Assembly: GCA_947179395.2 (NCBI GenBank)
Contig: OX359291.1
Coordinates: forward strand, 55,721,458 to 55,785,457
Source: Pulicaria dysenterica
Taxonomy: Eukaryota; Streptophyta; Magnoliopsida; Asterales; Asteraceae
Length of the DNA stretch: 64,000 nucleotides
Direction: 5' to 3'
Below are positions 9,391 through 21,456 of the stretch, piece after piece. A model generated the notes under the pieces. It did not search any database and had not been told where the DNA came from. It saw only the letters and a list, made by a program, of their open reading frames with translations. The position numbers and the translations under genes are program-made. Position 1 is the stretch's first letter, and every line of letters begins with the position of its first letter.

Positions 9391-12328
9391 CTATTGAGGA
9401 TGCAGCTCTTCAAATTCCTTTATCTCCTTGTTAATTTCTTCAAGGATTTCTTGCAGATTGGGAATGTGTTGAAGCTGATCCTTTTGTGATCGTATTGCTT
9501 TGTTTAGTCTGTATCTGAACCTTGCATTTTGTTCAGTCTTTTCAACAATTTGTCTCAAAGCAAATAGTTGAGATACCCCACATGTATAAATTGATGCATA
9601 AGCCTGGAAGCATTTTTCACCATTTCTGTCCAAGTACATGAACCCTTTCTGAGGCTTTTCAACATATGTATTCTCTAGAAACTCCATGCCTTCAGGAAGA
9701 GCAATACTGTCCTTGTTTGCTTTTGCTAAACCAGCTGGCTTTTTCAGTTTATCCTTTCCTATTTTGTGAAAGGAAGTCAGTTGGGTAGTTATCTCTGATC
9801 TGAGTATGATTTGCATCGAATCAGCTTTAGCAAGTATTCTTAGAATTTCATCTTTGACTTGATTCCTTGCAGAGGACTTTTCCATCTGCTTGATAAGAAT
9901 AGCTACTTGCTTCCACTCTTTATAACCCAGCTTATGAAGTTGATTCAGCTCTAGAGAAGGTGTTTCACCATTCTTTAAGACGAACTCCATGATGATGATC
10001 CCTTGAACTGAATTCAACTTGAGTGAATCAATCTAAGAAGAAAAGTACATTTTTTCATAACATTGAGTTATATCTTCTTCCTCAGTTTGATCTTGGATAG
10101 GAAGTTCCTCTTCTTCTTCCTTGGGCACCATAGGCAGTCTGAGTTTTGCTAATTCCTCATTCAGCTTTCTGATTTGCTCAGCCCAGTTATGTTCTCGTAG
10201 CGCTTTCTCATCAGCTAACAAAGCTTGAGCATCTATTTTTCTTCTTCATAACTCTTCAACCGAGATCCCAAGCTGGTCAGCATCCTCTCTTTCCATTCTC
10301 CTTGCTGCCATCAGTGAAGCTCTTTCTTGTAGAGTCATTTTGTCAGCAGAATCTTCATCTGAGGCTGATGATTTACTAAGAATAACTCTTCTTCTTTTCT
10401 ACAGGAGAGGTTCTGATTCATCCGAGCTGACTACTACAGGTCTCTTTCCTTTAGCCTTTAAGTCAGCCCAACTTCTATGTTTATTTCTTTCTCCCCCTCA
10501 ACTTGATCTGCTCCCTTTGCCAATAGTAGCAAAGCTTCAGCTTGAACAGACTCAACTTCAGCCTCTTGAACCTTCTCCCCCTTTTTGTCATCATCAATAG
10601 GGGTTGAAGTCCTTTGTTGACGTAGGGCAGCCACTGCAGATTTTAACTGCTGTACATCTTCCGCTACAGAATCCAAGATCATTAGCATGTTCTTCTTGTC
10701 TTGTTTTCTCTGGAGGTGCAGCTTGTCAAACTGACTTTTGAAAAAGTTCATTAAGTCATCCAAGTCAGCTTGAGAGGGTTGGAATTTGGGTGCATCATCC
10801 AAAGGTCATTGTCTACCTTCAAACTCATTTGCACCAGAGTCTGGACCCTGTGAATCACCTTGGTTTGAAGATGAAACATTGACAGGTCGTGCAATAGGGT
10901 GTGAGAAGTAAAGAGAAGTAATTGGGCTCGAAACGTGAACTGTATGGGTTGGTGGTTGGCTAACTGGTTTGGAGGGGGGTGATTGACCCTGGGGATTAGT
11001 TATATATTCAATGTCACCTAAGTGTGGCTGCTTAGGCACAGAAGTGCGCTCTCCCATGGCACTGGTGAGTGTGGGCTGAATAGACACCACACCCGGTATA
11101 GGCTATTGGGTTAAAATGAGCCTCGAGGTTGACACCATAAGAGTAGGCGTCTCCCCCTCAACTCCTGCTGGTGGAGGGATCAATGTGATCTCAGCTCCAG
11201 TAATGCCTTTAGGAATGGCACCACCTATGGCAGTTTTACGAGTATAGGTGCGGATATTCTCCCTAGCAGCAATGGGCATACTAGGGGTGGCTTTAGATTG
11301 GGAGATGGGTTAGACTGGGTTGGGCTTACCACAGCCTTATCTTCAAAAACGGATGGAGAATAGTGAGAAGAAAGAGAAAGTGGAGAGGTCTTACCAGAAG
11401 CAGCTTCAATGGTTGCTGGTTCAGCTTGAGCAGAGGACTCAGCTTGAACTTCTGTGTCAGCTTGGGAAGCAACCCCTTGAGTGGATCCCTCTTCTGCACT
11501 TTCAGATGAAGCTGCCTCAACTATCAGTAGCATGGGCTCACTCAGACACTCTTGCTCCGGGAAGATGTCATTGTTGAACATCTTGGGGCTGAGTGTAGGA
11601 AATAGGAACACATCCTGATCAACTTCATAGAGTGCTGTTCCCAGCTCGGCTTTAATTTCCAAGGATAGCTACCTTATAAACGGTACATGAAGATCCCTTG
11701 TGGTCTTCATCACTTGGACCTTGAGTTCATTGAAGAAAAGCAGAGCATAGTCCAGATTTCTGTTGAAGTAAATATTATACAGCAGCTGCATTTCAAACTC
11801 ATTTACCTGGTCCAGTCCTCCAACCTTAGTCCCCAGCGAACGAATCACTGTTGAAACCATGAAGCCCAAACTGGTTAGAAAGGTGGCCTTCTTGATGACA
11901 CCCTCTGTTTGTGGGTGTCCCATTCTAGGTGGGACAGACCTAGCCACATGTCTCGTCACCGCAGGCTTGAACACATCAGATTGAGGGAGTTGAAGAACTT
12001 CCCTTAGCCTATCGACGGTGAGAGTAATGGTCCTCTCCCCATTCAGCACTATGCCTAGGATTAAGGCAGAGGTTTGGTCATAGATACACGTGTACCAAAA
12101 CTCGAACAGATGCTCAGGAACCATAAGTAGAGGTGCTCCAGTAAAAGCAAAGACCAATGGGCATTTTCGAATGTAATCGACCCATGGTTCATATCCTCTA
12201 TTAAGTTTGCATTGAAGGATTGCAAGACAAGCACGCTGATTGTTGATTTTGAGCAGAGGCAATCCGTTGTTCTTGAACGCCGCACCTCTTACCATTCTGT
12301 CACTTAGAATCAGAACAGTTCCTTCCAT
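9391..12328 (-). pseudogene. B1 extra (post-pol) ORF, broken
   Basis: Starts MEGTVLILSDRMVRG at 12328 and ends EFEELHPQ at 9391, about 975 codons interrupted by a stop at 11669 and several further stops or frameshifts. The N-terminal 220 residues form a conserved globular block with LFEFWYTCIYD, ITLTVDRLREVLQLPQSD and a GLDQVNEFEMQLLYN helix-like segment. These align in pattern with the family A extra ORF (QFWKHATLR, VSISEDSIRQLLQLHD, TGWNEFGSNIALALI). The middle is Gln/Ala/Glu-rich, encoded by TCAAGCTGA motifs, and the C-terminus is charged and coiled-coil-like. No membrane segment is apparent. Function unknown. Confidence 0.82.
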
Positions 12329-12540
12329 TGTTGAAATTTGAATATTACACTGAGTAACTTTTCTGTATTCGCACTGAGCAAATGAAGTCGCACTGAGCGA
12401 TATAGGGTTTTGAGAACGATGAAACGAGTAATTGCACTGAGCAATTGGTTATTTGCGAAAGGTATTTCAGGATGTGAGAAGTTTGTTTTGTAAGCATAAA
12501 CTTCTCTAAACCGGTTATGATCGGTATATATACCTTTCTG
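12329..12540 (-). promoter_or_regulatory. Putative internal promoter of the B1 extra ORF
   Basis: In element sense a palindromic GGTATATATACC (12523-12534) is followed by a telo-box AAAACCCTA (12403-12411), then the ATG at 12328. Several GCACTGAGC(A/G) repeats lie between. B2 has the equivalent arrangement in each of its four tandem units. Activity is inferred. Confidence 0.5.
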
Positions 12541-13282
12541 AGGAGAGAGAAAAGTTAACGTTGGATTCCTCTTTTTATCCGTTACGCCGGAAAAATTTAC
12601 GGCTTGATGTAACAGTGAGAGGGTAGAAACACATCATCTTCCAACGGATACAAGTGTAAAATAATATTATTAACGCATAATATGATTATAAACACTATTG
12701 TATTACACCAATATTGAATTAGTATAATATGCGATTTTGAGACTTACTCAAATACGCACTTGCATATGAAGTAATTACACTCATTAATTAAATCATAGTT
12801 TGGACACACCAAGCTGAGTAAACTTATTACTCAGTTTAAGTCAAGCACTCAGCTTGATTCAAGCACTCAGCTTGATTCAAGCACTCAGCTTGAGTTGAGT
12901 ACTCAGCTTGAGTAGAGCACACAGCTCAGACTTAATGACACTGAGTCAACTTTTGTTTGAGACTGACTCAAACTTGTTTCTAACTACACTGAGTAGTTTA
13001 AAACTTGTTTGGAACTTACCAAATGTGTGAACATATCACTCAGTTTGAGTGAAGCACCTAGCTCAGACTCAATTACACTTAGTCAGCTATGTTTGAGACT
13101 GACTCAACCTGTATCATAACTACACTAAGTAGTTAGAATATGTTTGGAACTCACCAAACGTGTGAACTAATCATTCAGCTTGACTTGTTATACAGTTTAT
13201 GAAAACTCATTTATAAACTGTGCACTCAGCTTAAGACACTTAGTCTTTGTCAAACTGAAAAACTCAGATTCTAGACACTTAG
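12541..13282 (-). repeat. B1 spacer between pol and extra ORF, CTCAGCTTGA motif cluster
   Basis: Non-coding. At 12838-12920 there are three direct copies of a 17-bp unit, CAAGCACTCAGCTTGAT, followed by TACTCAGCTTGAGTAGAG and variants. GACTGACTCAA and CACTGAGT variants continue to 13270. It is about 85-90% similar by eye to the B2 spacers (for example 28320-28810). Confidence 0.75.
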
Positions 13283-14860
13283 CTAGGGGTTGAGCATACC
13301 CAATTTACTTAGCAGATACATAAACCTCTTTTCATCAAAGGGTTTAGTGAAAATATCTGCTAACTGGTCATCAGTGGAAATAAATTTAATGTCAACTTTA
13401 CCTTTTTCCACGATGTCCCTGATGAAGTGATGTCGAATTTCAATGTGCTTGGTTCTTGAGTGGAAGACTGGATTATAAGTGATGGCTATAGCACTTTGGT
13501 TATCACAGAAGATAGAAGTTTCCTTGAAACTCATGCCAAAGTCTTGAAGCTGATGCTGCATCCATAGGATTTGATCACAATAGCTTCCTGCTGCTACATA
13601 CTCAGCTTCAGCAGTTGATGTAGCCACTGAGTTCTGTTTCTTACTAGTCCAGCTGGCTAACTTCCCTCCAAGCATTTGACATCCTCCAGTAGTTGATTTT
13701 CTATCTAACTTGCACCCAACATAGTCAGCATCAGAAAAACCAACTAATTCAAATCCAGAGTCTTTTGGATACTAGAGACTTAGATTTGGTGTACCTTTAA
13801 GGTACCTAAAGATCCTTTTCACAGCTTGAAGATGTGATTCTCTAGGATCTGCCTAATATCGTGCACAAACACATGTAGCAAACATAATATCAGGTCTACC
13901 AGCTGTCAAATAGAGTAATGAACCTATCATTCCTCTATAGGTAGACTGACACACAGACTTACCATCTGAGTCTTTACTCAGCTTGACAGCTGGTGACATT
14001 GGTGTTCTCATGGTTGAACTAGAATCAAAACCATATTTCTTTATCAAATCAAGAACATACTTGCTTTGATTGATGAAAATTCCATCAGACTTTTGATGTA
14101 TTTGCAGGCCTAGGAAATATGTCATCTCACCCATCATACTCATCTTGTACTTTTGTGACATTATTTTGGAGAATCACTCACACAGAGATTCATTGGTAGA
14201 ACCAAAAATGATGTCATCCACATAGATTTGTACAAGAATCACCTGTCCTTTACTTCTTTTAATAAAGAGTGTTTTATCTATACTACCTCTGGTGAAATTC
14301 ATGGATAGTCATTAGATGGACAGTGTATCATACCAAGCTCTTGGAGCTTGTTTAAGACCATACAAAGCGTTGTCTAACTTATAGACATGATGTGGAAACT
14401 TTGAACTTACAAAGCCAGGAGGTTGTTTCACATAGACTTCCTCCTGAAGTTTTCCATTTAGGAAAGCACTCTTCACATCCATTTGATAGACTTTGCAGTC
14501 TTTATATGCTGCATAAGCCAGGAACAGCCTAATGGATTCAATTCTAGCAACAGGGGCAAAGGTCTCATCATAATCAATTCCTTCTTCTTGTTTATATCCT
14601 TGTGCTTCTAGCCTGGCTTTGTTCCTAACTATCACTCCATCCTTGTCCATTTTGTTTCTATAGACCCACTTAGTGCCTATAATCGTATGATCTTTGGGGA
14701 CAGGGACAAAATTCCAGACTTTATTTCTCTCAAACTCATTTAGTTGCTCTTGCATAGCTTCAATCCAGTCCTCATCTTCTAAGGCTTCTTCAGTCTTCTT
14801 TGGTTCCATTTAAGATAGGAAACCAAAGTGGGCAGCATAGTTAGCTGTGGCCTTGGATCT
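13283..14860 (-). pseudogene. B1 pol: reverse transcriptase and RNase H, broken
   Basis: The RT starts near MEPKKTEEALEDEDWIEAMQ and carries KWVYRNKMDKDG, VYQMDVKSAFLNGKLQEEV (motif A) and YGLKQAPRAWYD (motif B). The YVDD block lies in 14200-14245. Further blocks are MTYFLGLQIHQK and, in RNase H, STAEAEYVAAGS, DNQSAIAI and HIEIRHHFIRD, ending LGMLNP at 13283. Stops break the frame near 13740-13850 and 14162-14311. About 60% of residues look shared with family A RT, so the families are related but distinct. Confidence 0.92.
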
Positions 14861-15993
14861 AGTCATGACCTTTTCTTGGACATGTCCAATGATTTGATCT
14901 TGAGGATGATCTTTGAGGAATTTAAATGTTGTAGTTGGAGAATCTGGTTCTGAATCTGAGTGATGTTGAGAACTCTGAGGTGAACACACATCCTCAGTCT
15001 CAACAGCAGCTTTGTCAACAGACTGATGATCACTAAGATTCTCAGTCTAAGTGACTTCAACTCCAAAGGGGTTTATGAACTCATCATCTCTCTCAGCTTG
15101 AGAGTTCCTTGGAGCTTGTGATGATTTCTTGAATGAACATACATCCTCATCACTATCATCTCCTATGACATACATAGGATTTGACTTATTGGTTTCCCCT
15201 GGCCTTTCAAGCTCACTCAGAGTAACCGAGTCAGCTTGTCTTTTCTCAGCTTGATCAAGACTGTCTTCATCAAATGAGACATGTATTGATTCTTCTATGG
15301 CCTTTCTCCTAGTATTATATACTCTGTATGATTTGGAAATTGAAGAATAACCAACAAATATTCCAGGATCAGCTTTGGGTTCCAACTTATGGAGCTGATC
15401 TCTTTGATTCAACACATAGCATTTTGAACCAAAGATATGGAAATAACCTATATTGGGCTTTCTAGACTTGTACATCTCATATGAAGTCTTTCCATGTCTT
15501 TTGACAATGATTGATCTATTCTGAGTATAACAGGCTGTACTAACAGCTTCATCCCAGAAATAGAGTTTCAATCCTGCCTCACACAGCATTGTTCTTGCAG
15601 CCTCAATTAAGGATCTATTTCTCCTTTCAGCAACTCCATTTTGTTGTGGAGCTCTGACAGATGAGAAATTTTGCAATATTCCATTTTTGTTCACAGAAGC
15701 TTTCAAGAGTTGAGTTTCTGAACTCAGTTCCATGATCACTTCTAAGTTTCTTTACGGACAAACCTTTTTGCAACTCTTCCCTTTTGATGAAACTAATTAT
15801 CTCGAGGGCGGCCACACTTTTGCCTTTAAGGAATATTACCCAGGTGAATCGTGAGAACGCATCTACTATCACCAGTTTGTACTTCTTGCCACTCAGGATT
15901 GGAGTACTTATGGGTCCAAACAGATCCATATGCAACATATGCAGTGGGTCTGTTATTGAAAAATTTTGCTTTGATTTAAAGGACCCTTTATGA
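14861..15993 (-). pseudogene. B1 pol: integrase core and linker
   Basis: Integrase triad: Asp in HMDLFGPIS, Asp in LRSDHGTEF and Glu in NGVAERRNRSLIEAARTML. A frameshift between about 15627 and 15739 divides the core into two frames. The C-terminal part (YFHIFGSKCYVLNQRD, VGYSSISKSYRVYN) leads into a linker with DQAEKRQADS, where TCAAGCTGA motifs are translated as Gln-Ala-Glu/Asp. Confidence 0.9.
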
Positions 15994-16001
15994 TGTTTCC
16001 C

Positions 16002-16532
16002 TTATTCACAGGCTGAACACAATTTGTCCTTGACAAATGTGATTTTTGGTAATCCAGAGACTAACTCTTTATTGGATAGCATATTAATATTTTTAAAGTT
16101 TAAATGAGACAAACGTTTATGCCATAACCAACTCAGCTCAGGAACAGAATGGGAATACAAGCAGGTTTCATTATAGGGATCAGCAGAATTAAGATCAAGG
16201 AGATACACATCTCTTTCTCTTTTAGCTATTAATACAGGCTTTCCCTTAGCATTATAAATTGTTCCTACTTTCTTCCTAAAAGTAACAACATTATCTTCAT
16301 CACACAATTGACTGATACTAATCAGGTTGTGTTTGAGACCTTTGACATATGCAACTCTCTGGAATGTAACTTTGCCAACTTGCATCTTCCCATAGCCTTT
16401 TGTTCTTCCATGGGAGTTGTCACCAAATGTTACTTTAAGACCTTCATCTTCTTGGAAATCACTAAGAAGTCCTTTCCACCCAGTCATGTGCCTTGAGCAT
16501 CCACTATCCAAGTACCATTTACTTGAACCCTG
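16002..16532 (-). pseudogene. B1 pol: protease and GAG-pre-integrase
   Basis: WYLDSGCSRHMTGWKG holds the D-S-G active site; KGLKHNLISISQLCD and LWHKRLSHLNFKNINML are the pre-integrase zinc-binding block. The segment is open for about 177 codons from the CAG at 16532, in the same frame as gag but separated from it by in-frame TAA and TAG codons (16535-16559). It begins right after ATCATGTGCAG, a 3' splice-site-like sequence. It ends at a stop after KLCSACE. Confidence 0.9.
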
Positions 16533-16556
16533 CACATGATATGAAAACTAAATACA

Positions 16557-19094
16557 TTAGTTTTGTTTGGGAACCCACTTCTTGGTGGGTTCTAATGAGG
16601 AGCACTTAGCATCTCCATCGGGTTGAATTGACTGTTCAGCTTGAGCAGGAGCTGAGTCCTGTGCAGGCTGATCAACTTGTTCTTGTTCAGGCCTTGATAT
16701 TTCTGCATCACAGTCCTTAGCCTCATGACCTCTACTTCTACACTTGTAGCATCTCCTTCTTCCAATGATTACAGGAGGTAGAGTGTCTAATAATCCTTGT
16801 GAGAACTTACTCTCATTTTTAGGATTATATGTTGTGGATAACTTTTCAACTTTCTTAGCAAGTTGATTCACTTGATGCTCACTGACTTTGGACTTACCAT
16901 TGTCAGATCTTTGTTTGTTATCCTTGGAAGCTTGACCAACAAACTTCTTTTCCATGACCTTGGACTTACCTTTGTCATGCCTACTGGACTCACCAGTTTC
17001 AACAGGTTTGGACTTACCACTGTTGATCTTCTTGGACTTACCAAGATCCACAACTTTGGACTTACCATGGTTATGATTTGACCTCTGACTTACAGTGGTC
17101 TTCCTATTCTTGTAACTTCTCTCCGAGCCAGATAGAGAATGATGTCTTTTGAAAGGATTTGGATTAAGCCTTTCTATGACTGAAGTTCTTTGAATAGGTT
17201 GAGTGCTTAATCTGTCTAGCACAGACTTACCATGCTGTTTGGATGTTGAGCACTCTTCTCCATGATCTTTAGCCTTTACAAACATATTGTATTTAAGGTT
17301 TTGACCATGTTTCTTCTCTGAGACAGACTTCTGAGACTCAATCAGTAGTTTATCCTCCTCAGAATCTGTATTTGCTATCTCATCATCAGCTACATAAGCT
17401 GTTGTTTGATAGTCACCTCCATGTATAGCCTTTACCTGTTTAGGTATTTGTTTGTTGATGCACTTTTCAGAAAGCTTTGATGACTTACACCAAGACTCAA
17501 TGACCTTTTGGAGTTGGTCAGCTTTGTCTTTAGCTTCCTGAAGTTCTTCACTTATAAGTTTGTTAATGTGTCTTTGACATTCAAGATCACATTGTGCTTT
17601 CTTACCAACATCAATGAGATATTGATTTTCCTAAATCTCATCTTTAAGTTTAGCTATTTCAGCTTTGAGGTCAGTCTGAGATTTAAGGCTAGTCTTGAAA
17701 TCATTTAGCAGATAATCAAACACAAGACCCTTTTCTTCATTAGTGTAAGAGTGGAAATTACTGACCTTATACATGGAAGCAGGATCCCAATCACTGAGCT
17801 TGCTGTTTTCCTCAGATTCCTTCATGTCAGCTTCAAAGATTGATTCGGACATACCATAATCAACCTCATCAATTTCCAACTCTTCATCTTCTGGAGCCAT
17901 CAGACATACATCATCATCTGAGGTAGATGATTCTGTATCACAGGTTTCAGCAATTAGTCATTTTGCACTGGGTTTGTCTTCAGGCTTTCCTTTCTTGAGC
18001 TGAGTGTATTTCTTCTTATACTTATCAGCTCTGTAAGCATTCTTATCAACAACTGATGTTGATTCTACCTTCTTTAATCTGCACTCAGCAGCAATGTGTC
18101 CCTTCTTCTGACAGTTGAAGCACACATCATTCTTGGGATCAAGAGAACTCTTTCCTTTGCCCCTGTCAGATCTTCCTCTTCCCCTTTGAGCTCTTCTCAA
18201 ACATCTGGCTAACATTTCCATTTGCTCTGTGATATTTTGAACATCATCAGTATCACTTGAGTCTGAGTCTGAGTGGTCAACTTGAGATTCTGACTCAGTC
18301 TCAGATTCAACAACTAGTGCCTTGGGACTTTTCTTCTTCTTTTTCTGTGCAACTAATGCAATATCAGATTTATCAAAGGACTCCTTGAGTTGTTGTTGAG
18401 AAGTTCTCTTGCGTTCATTGATCTGTTCATGATTTAGCAAGAACCCATTGATAGACTGTAGGTTGTACACATGCAGTGTTCCTCCAGCCCTCAGTTCTGT
18501 AGTCACATCATTAAACCTTTCTGGTAACACATCCAGAAATTTCAGCACCAGTTCAGCTTCATCTTTCTTTACACCCACACTTAGTAGGTCATTTATCAAG
18601 CAGTGAAACCTTGTGAACAAATCTGACAAGGTTTCATTCTTCTTAGAAAATAAGTTCTCATACGATCTATTCAAATGATTTCTATTGTGTTGCTTGATCA
18701 GATCCGTGCCCTCATATGTGACACTCAGCGTATCCCAGATATCTTTTGCAGGTTGACACCCAGTCAAAGTACGCAAGATATCATTTGACAGGGCATTTTC
18801 TAGAACACTTTTAGCCTAATCATCCAGATTGTAAAGTTTCCAATCTTCATCAGTCCAAGATGCAATAGGCTTTCTTGTTTCCTTTTCAGATCTGCCAGGA
18901 GACGTATCACTGACAGTAGCAGGAATCTTGGGGATTATAGGTCCTTTTGTGACAACATCCGACATACGGTTGACAATGGACTTGAGGAACAGCATGGCTC
19001 TGAACTTCCACATAGGATAGTCAGACCCATCAAATATGGGACAGCCTTTGACAGACATCTGTGGAAAGTTTGAAGAATTGTTGCTTGTAGACAT
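16557..19094 (-). pseudogene. B1 gag with nonsense codons
   Basis: One frame runs from MSTSNNSSNFPQMSVKG at 19094 to KKWVPKQN and TAA at 16557 (about 845 codons), with stops near 18780-18815, 17901-17957, 17630 and around 17286-17345. The UBN2-like core includes YENLFSKKNETLSDLFTRF and LKFLDVLPERFND. Two CCHC knuckles are visible, CFNCQKKGHIAAEC and CYKCRSRGHEAKDC. A repetitive Lys/Ser stretch GKSK (about 16850-17080) lies between them and consists of repeated GGTAAGTCCAA-like codons. The start chosen is the first Met after the primer site. Confidence 0.9.
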
Positions 19095-19143
19095 TCTAAA
19101 CTTTCTTAGAATCTTGAACTTTCAACTAATGAAACCATTCAAT

Positions 19144-19156
19144 CTGCTCGATACCA
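19144..19156 (-). other. Primer-binding site of B1, variant
   Basis: Minus strand TGGTATCGAGCAG, two bases inside the 5' LTR. It matches the initiator-Met primer sequence TGGTATCAGAGC with one A missing. Its position defines it as the primer site, but the identity of the primer tRNA is uncertain. Confidence 0.75.
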
Positions 19157-19158
19157 GT

Positions 19159-20337
19159 TGTTGGTCCCTTGTATGAGAATAACAACAAGCAACAGGTGTG
19201 TAGAAGGGGGCTTTCTACGAAAATTGAACAAATCAAATAAAAGTGTTACACACAGTAAATCAAACCACAATCAGTCGAATGCTTTTATTAAGAAGATGAT
19301 TACAATGCTTTGAATAAGAAGATGATTAAATAATTATCAAGTAAGCAACTCTTGATATATAACCACCTAATATAAATCTCTCAATTTCTCAAACTTAGCT
19401 ATCTATAATCAACTTATGATTATAGATACTGACGACTCTCTAAACAGGATTTACACAGATTCAATCAACTTATGATTACTTACCAATCTTCACAACAAAT
19501 GTGAATATTCGAACACACGAACACTTTAGGAATCTGTGAGTTTACTTGATCAAGTTGAACTAATAAACTGTAATTAAGATTCGTAACACATATGTTGAGG
19601 TGAAGTTTTGGCTCAGCAACACTTAGTTGTTTTCTACGTCGTAGTAGAAGTCGTACCTCTAAACTTATCAGGAGATAAGTATTTATAATCCTGTTCCTAC
19701 GGTTCCTAACAAACTTGACTAATCCAAATTTGCTAACTAATTATTGGATAACTCGGAATCTTGAATCTTGAATCTTCTTATCTTGAGTCTTTAATCTTCA
19801 ATCTTGATTCTGGAATCTTCTTATCCTTTCCGTAGATATAGAGAGTTAAAACAGAATTTAAAACACATTTAAATTCTTTCAAACTGACTTCTTTAGTCAG
19901 GCTGAGTTACTCAGCTTGAAACTCATCAAGCTGAGTTCTTCGAGATCCCACTCGAAAACAAACATGGACTAACATGTATAATTATTAATTCATCCTTAGA
20001 AGTCTAAAGATTTAACTAAAACATATTTAGTAACTCTATTGAACTGACTCAGTCTTCATGCTGAGTCGCTCAGCTTGAAACTTATCAAGCTGAAACTCAA
20101 TATGTATATCTTAGTTTACGCACACAGCTTATCAAACATATTGATAATCTTACTAAGATATAGTCTAAGCTGATCGAACATATGCTCAGCTTGTACTAAG
20201 CTTGTACTCAGTCTGAATCACTATAAGTGTTCAGTCTGACTAAGCTTTATAATTCTGTTTAAGTTATATGTAGAACATATCATACAAACTTACCTTTGTC
20301 TCATCAAATTTAAACGGATGAGATCATTTTTCCAACA
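19159..20337 (-). repeat. 5' LTR of B1
   Basis: 1179 bp, plus-strand ends TGTTGGTCCC and TTTTTCCAACA. The TATAAATA box (minus) is at 19680-19687. Compared with 7777-8962 it has a deletion of about 14 bp near 19208 and scattered substitutions (a few percent). AATCTTG short repeats lie at 19757-19820, and TCAAGCTGAG/CTCAGCTTGA motifs at 19905-20215. Confidence 0.93.
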
Positions 20338-21171
20338 AATTTTAATCTAATATATTTCATCATCTTCTTTATCCAAGTTCAATTGTAAGTTCATCTCCTT
20401 CTTGTTCTTAGTTCTTGAAGCTTTAGGTCAAAATGGCAAATTCCAAATTAGCCATCAATAATTAGATTCTTGAGTTCCAATCTGTTTCTAAATGATTTCT
20501 AAGTGTTTAGGAATCATTTTCTTGAATTAAAATGTTGATTGTATTCATATTCCATCAATAGCTTCAAATGGGTCAAGTTTGAAGAATTTGATTTCCATAC
20601 CTTGAATTCTTGATTAGACTATGTTAATTATATGCTTTTGTATTCCTTTTGATGCCATGGTTGATGTATAATCATTGGAAATTGATTGGGAATGCTGGAA
20701 TTAAGCTTAGAAGTGAAAATGGACTGAACAGGGGCTGTTTGTTCGACACTGTCTACAACTAGCTTCCTACAGCCGCAGAAGGTTTTCCCTACGGCCGCAG
20801 AGTTTTCCTACGGCCGCGGAGGAATCTTCCTATGGCCGCAGAAGACTATTTTTCAGCAACATCAACAGTTTTGCTATTTTTCATGTATTGAAGTACGGGA
20901 AGCTCGTTTAGGGTTATAAATAGAATAAGGGCATCATTAGGGGATTCATATTAGTATTTTAGTGATTATTGATATTGGCAGAATTATACATAAAATATAT
21001 ATCTGATATCTGCCAATATCTGTTTTAAATAAATAAAATATAGCCAAAATGAGCTTTAAATGCTTTCTTATTGTATTTAATGCTATTTCAGGTAGACAAT
21101 ACGGAAAAATGGATAACACGCGTCAAAACGAGAAAACACAGCGCAAAAGGCGAAGAATTTCTGAAAAATGT
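20338..21171. other. Unassigned AT-rich DNA with a CTACGGCCGCAGA repeat
   Basis: Neither family A nor B. No credible ORF is seen. At about 20765-20852 there are four imperfect copies of CCTACGGCCGCAG spaced 22-28 bp apart, each with a CGGCCG palindrome. The rest is AT-rich. It may be the outer part of an old LTR element, but no end could be placed. Confidence 0.4.
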
Positions 21172-21432
21172 GTTTACCCGGCGCGTACCTTATCTTCATT
21201 ACGCGACGCGAACCCAACCTTCTAGAATGCAAGCTGTTAGTGCAAGTTTCAAAGGAATCTTGTCAGGGAATCCTGTCAGGCGTTTTTACGCGCCGCGTAC
21301 CTTATCTTCATTACACGACGCGGAAAAATCGAATTCTGTTACAACAGAATGCAAGTTGCAAGGGAATCTTGTCAGGGAATCTTGTCAGGCGTTTTTACGC
21401 GCCGCGGAAACCGATCATTACGCGGCGCGGAA
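21172..21432. repeat. 112-bp direct repeat with CGCGCCGCG palindromes
   Basis: GCGTACCTTATCTTCATTAC occurs at about 21183 and 21295, 112 bp apart, and GGAATCTTGTCAGGGAATC recurs in both periods. TTACGCGCCGCG or ACGCG(A/G)CGCG palindromes punctuate the repeat at least five times. The ORFs here (for example 21071-21589) are composed of the repeat and do not look like protein genes. Confidence 0.65.
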
Positions 21433-21447
21433 ATCCACATTCACGCC

Positions 21448-21456
21448 TATAAATAG
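21448..21456 (+). promoter_or_regulatory. TATA box in unassigned repeat DNA
   Basis: TATAAATAG follows the GC-palindrome repeat and precedes CT-rich sequence (GAGACACCTCTCTGACACC), the usual look of an LTR U3/R boundary. There is no further support. Confidence 0.35.

Larger units (their letters stand above)
7777..20337 (-). mobile_element. Complete family B SIRE-type copia retrotransposon B1 (12.56 kb)
   Basis: In element sense (minus strand): 5' LTR 19159-20337, primer site 19144-19156, gag 16557-19094, protease 16002-16532, integrase and RT-RNase H 13283-15993, motif-rich spacer, extra ORF 9391-12328, polypurine tract 8963-8976, 3' LTR 7777-8962. All expected parts are present in SIRE order and at SIRE length. 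Flanking bases AGTTT/AATTT match 4 of 5. The two LTRs differ by a few percent by eye, so the insertion is not brand new, and all ORFs carry stops. Confidence 0.95.

Noticed and set aside
10340..10600. Opposite-strand ORFs within the extra ORFs and gag (many)
   Set aside because: They are antisense shadows of real frames with biased composition.
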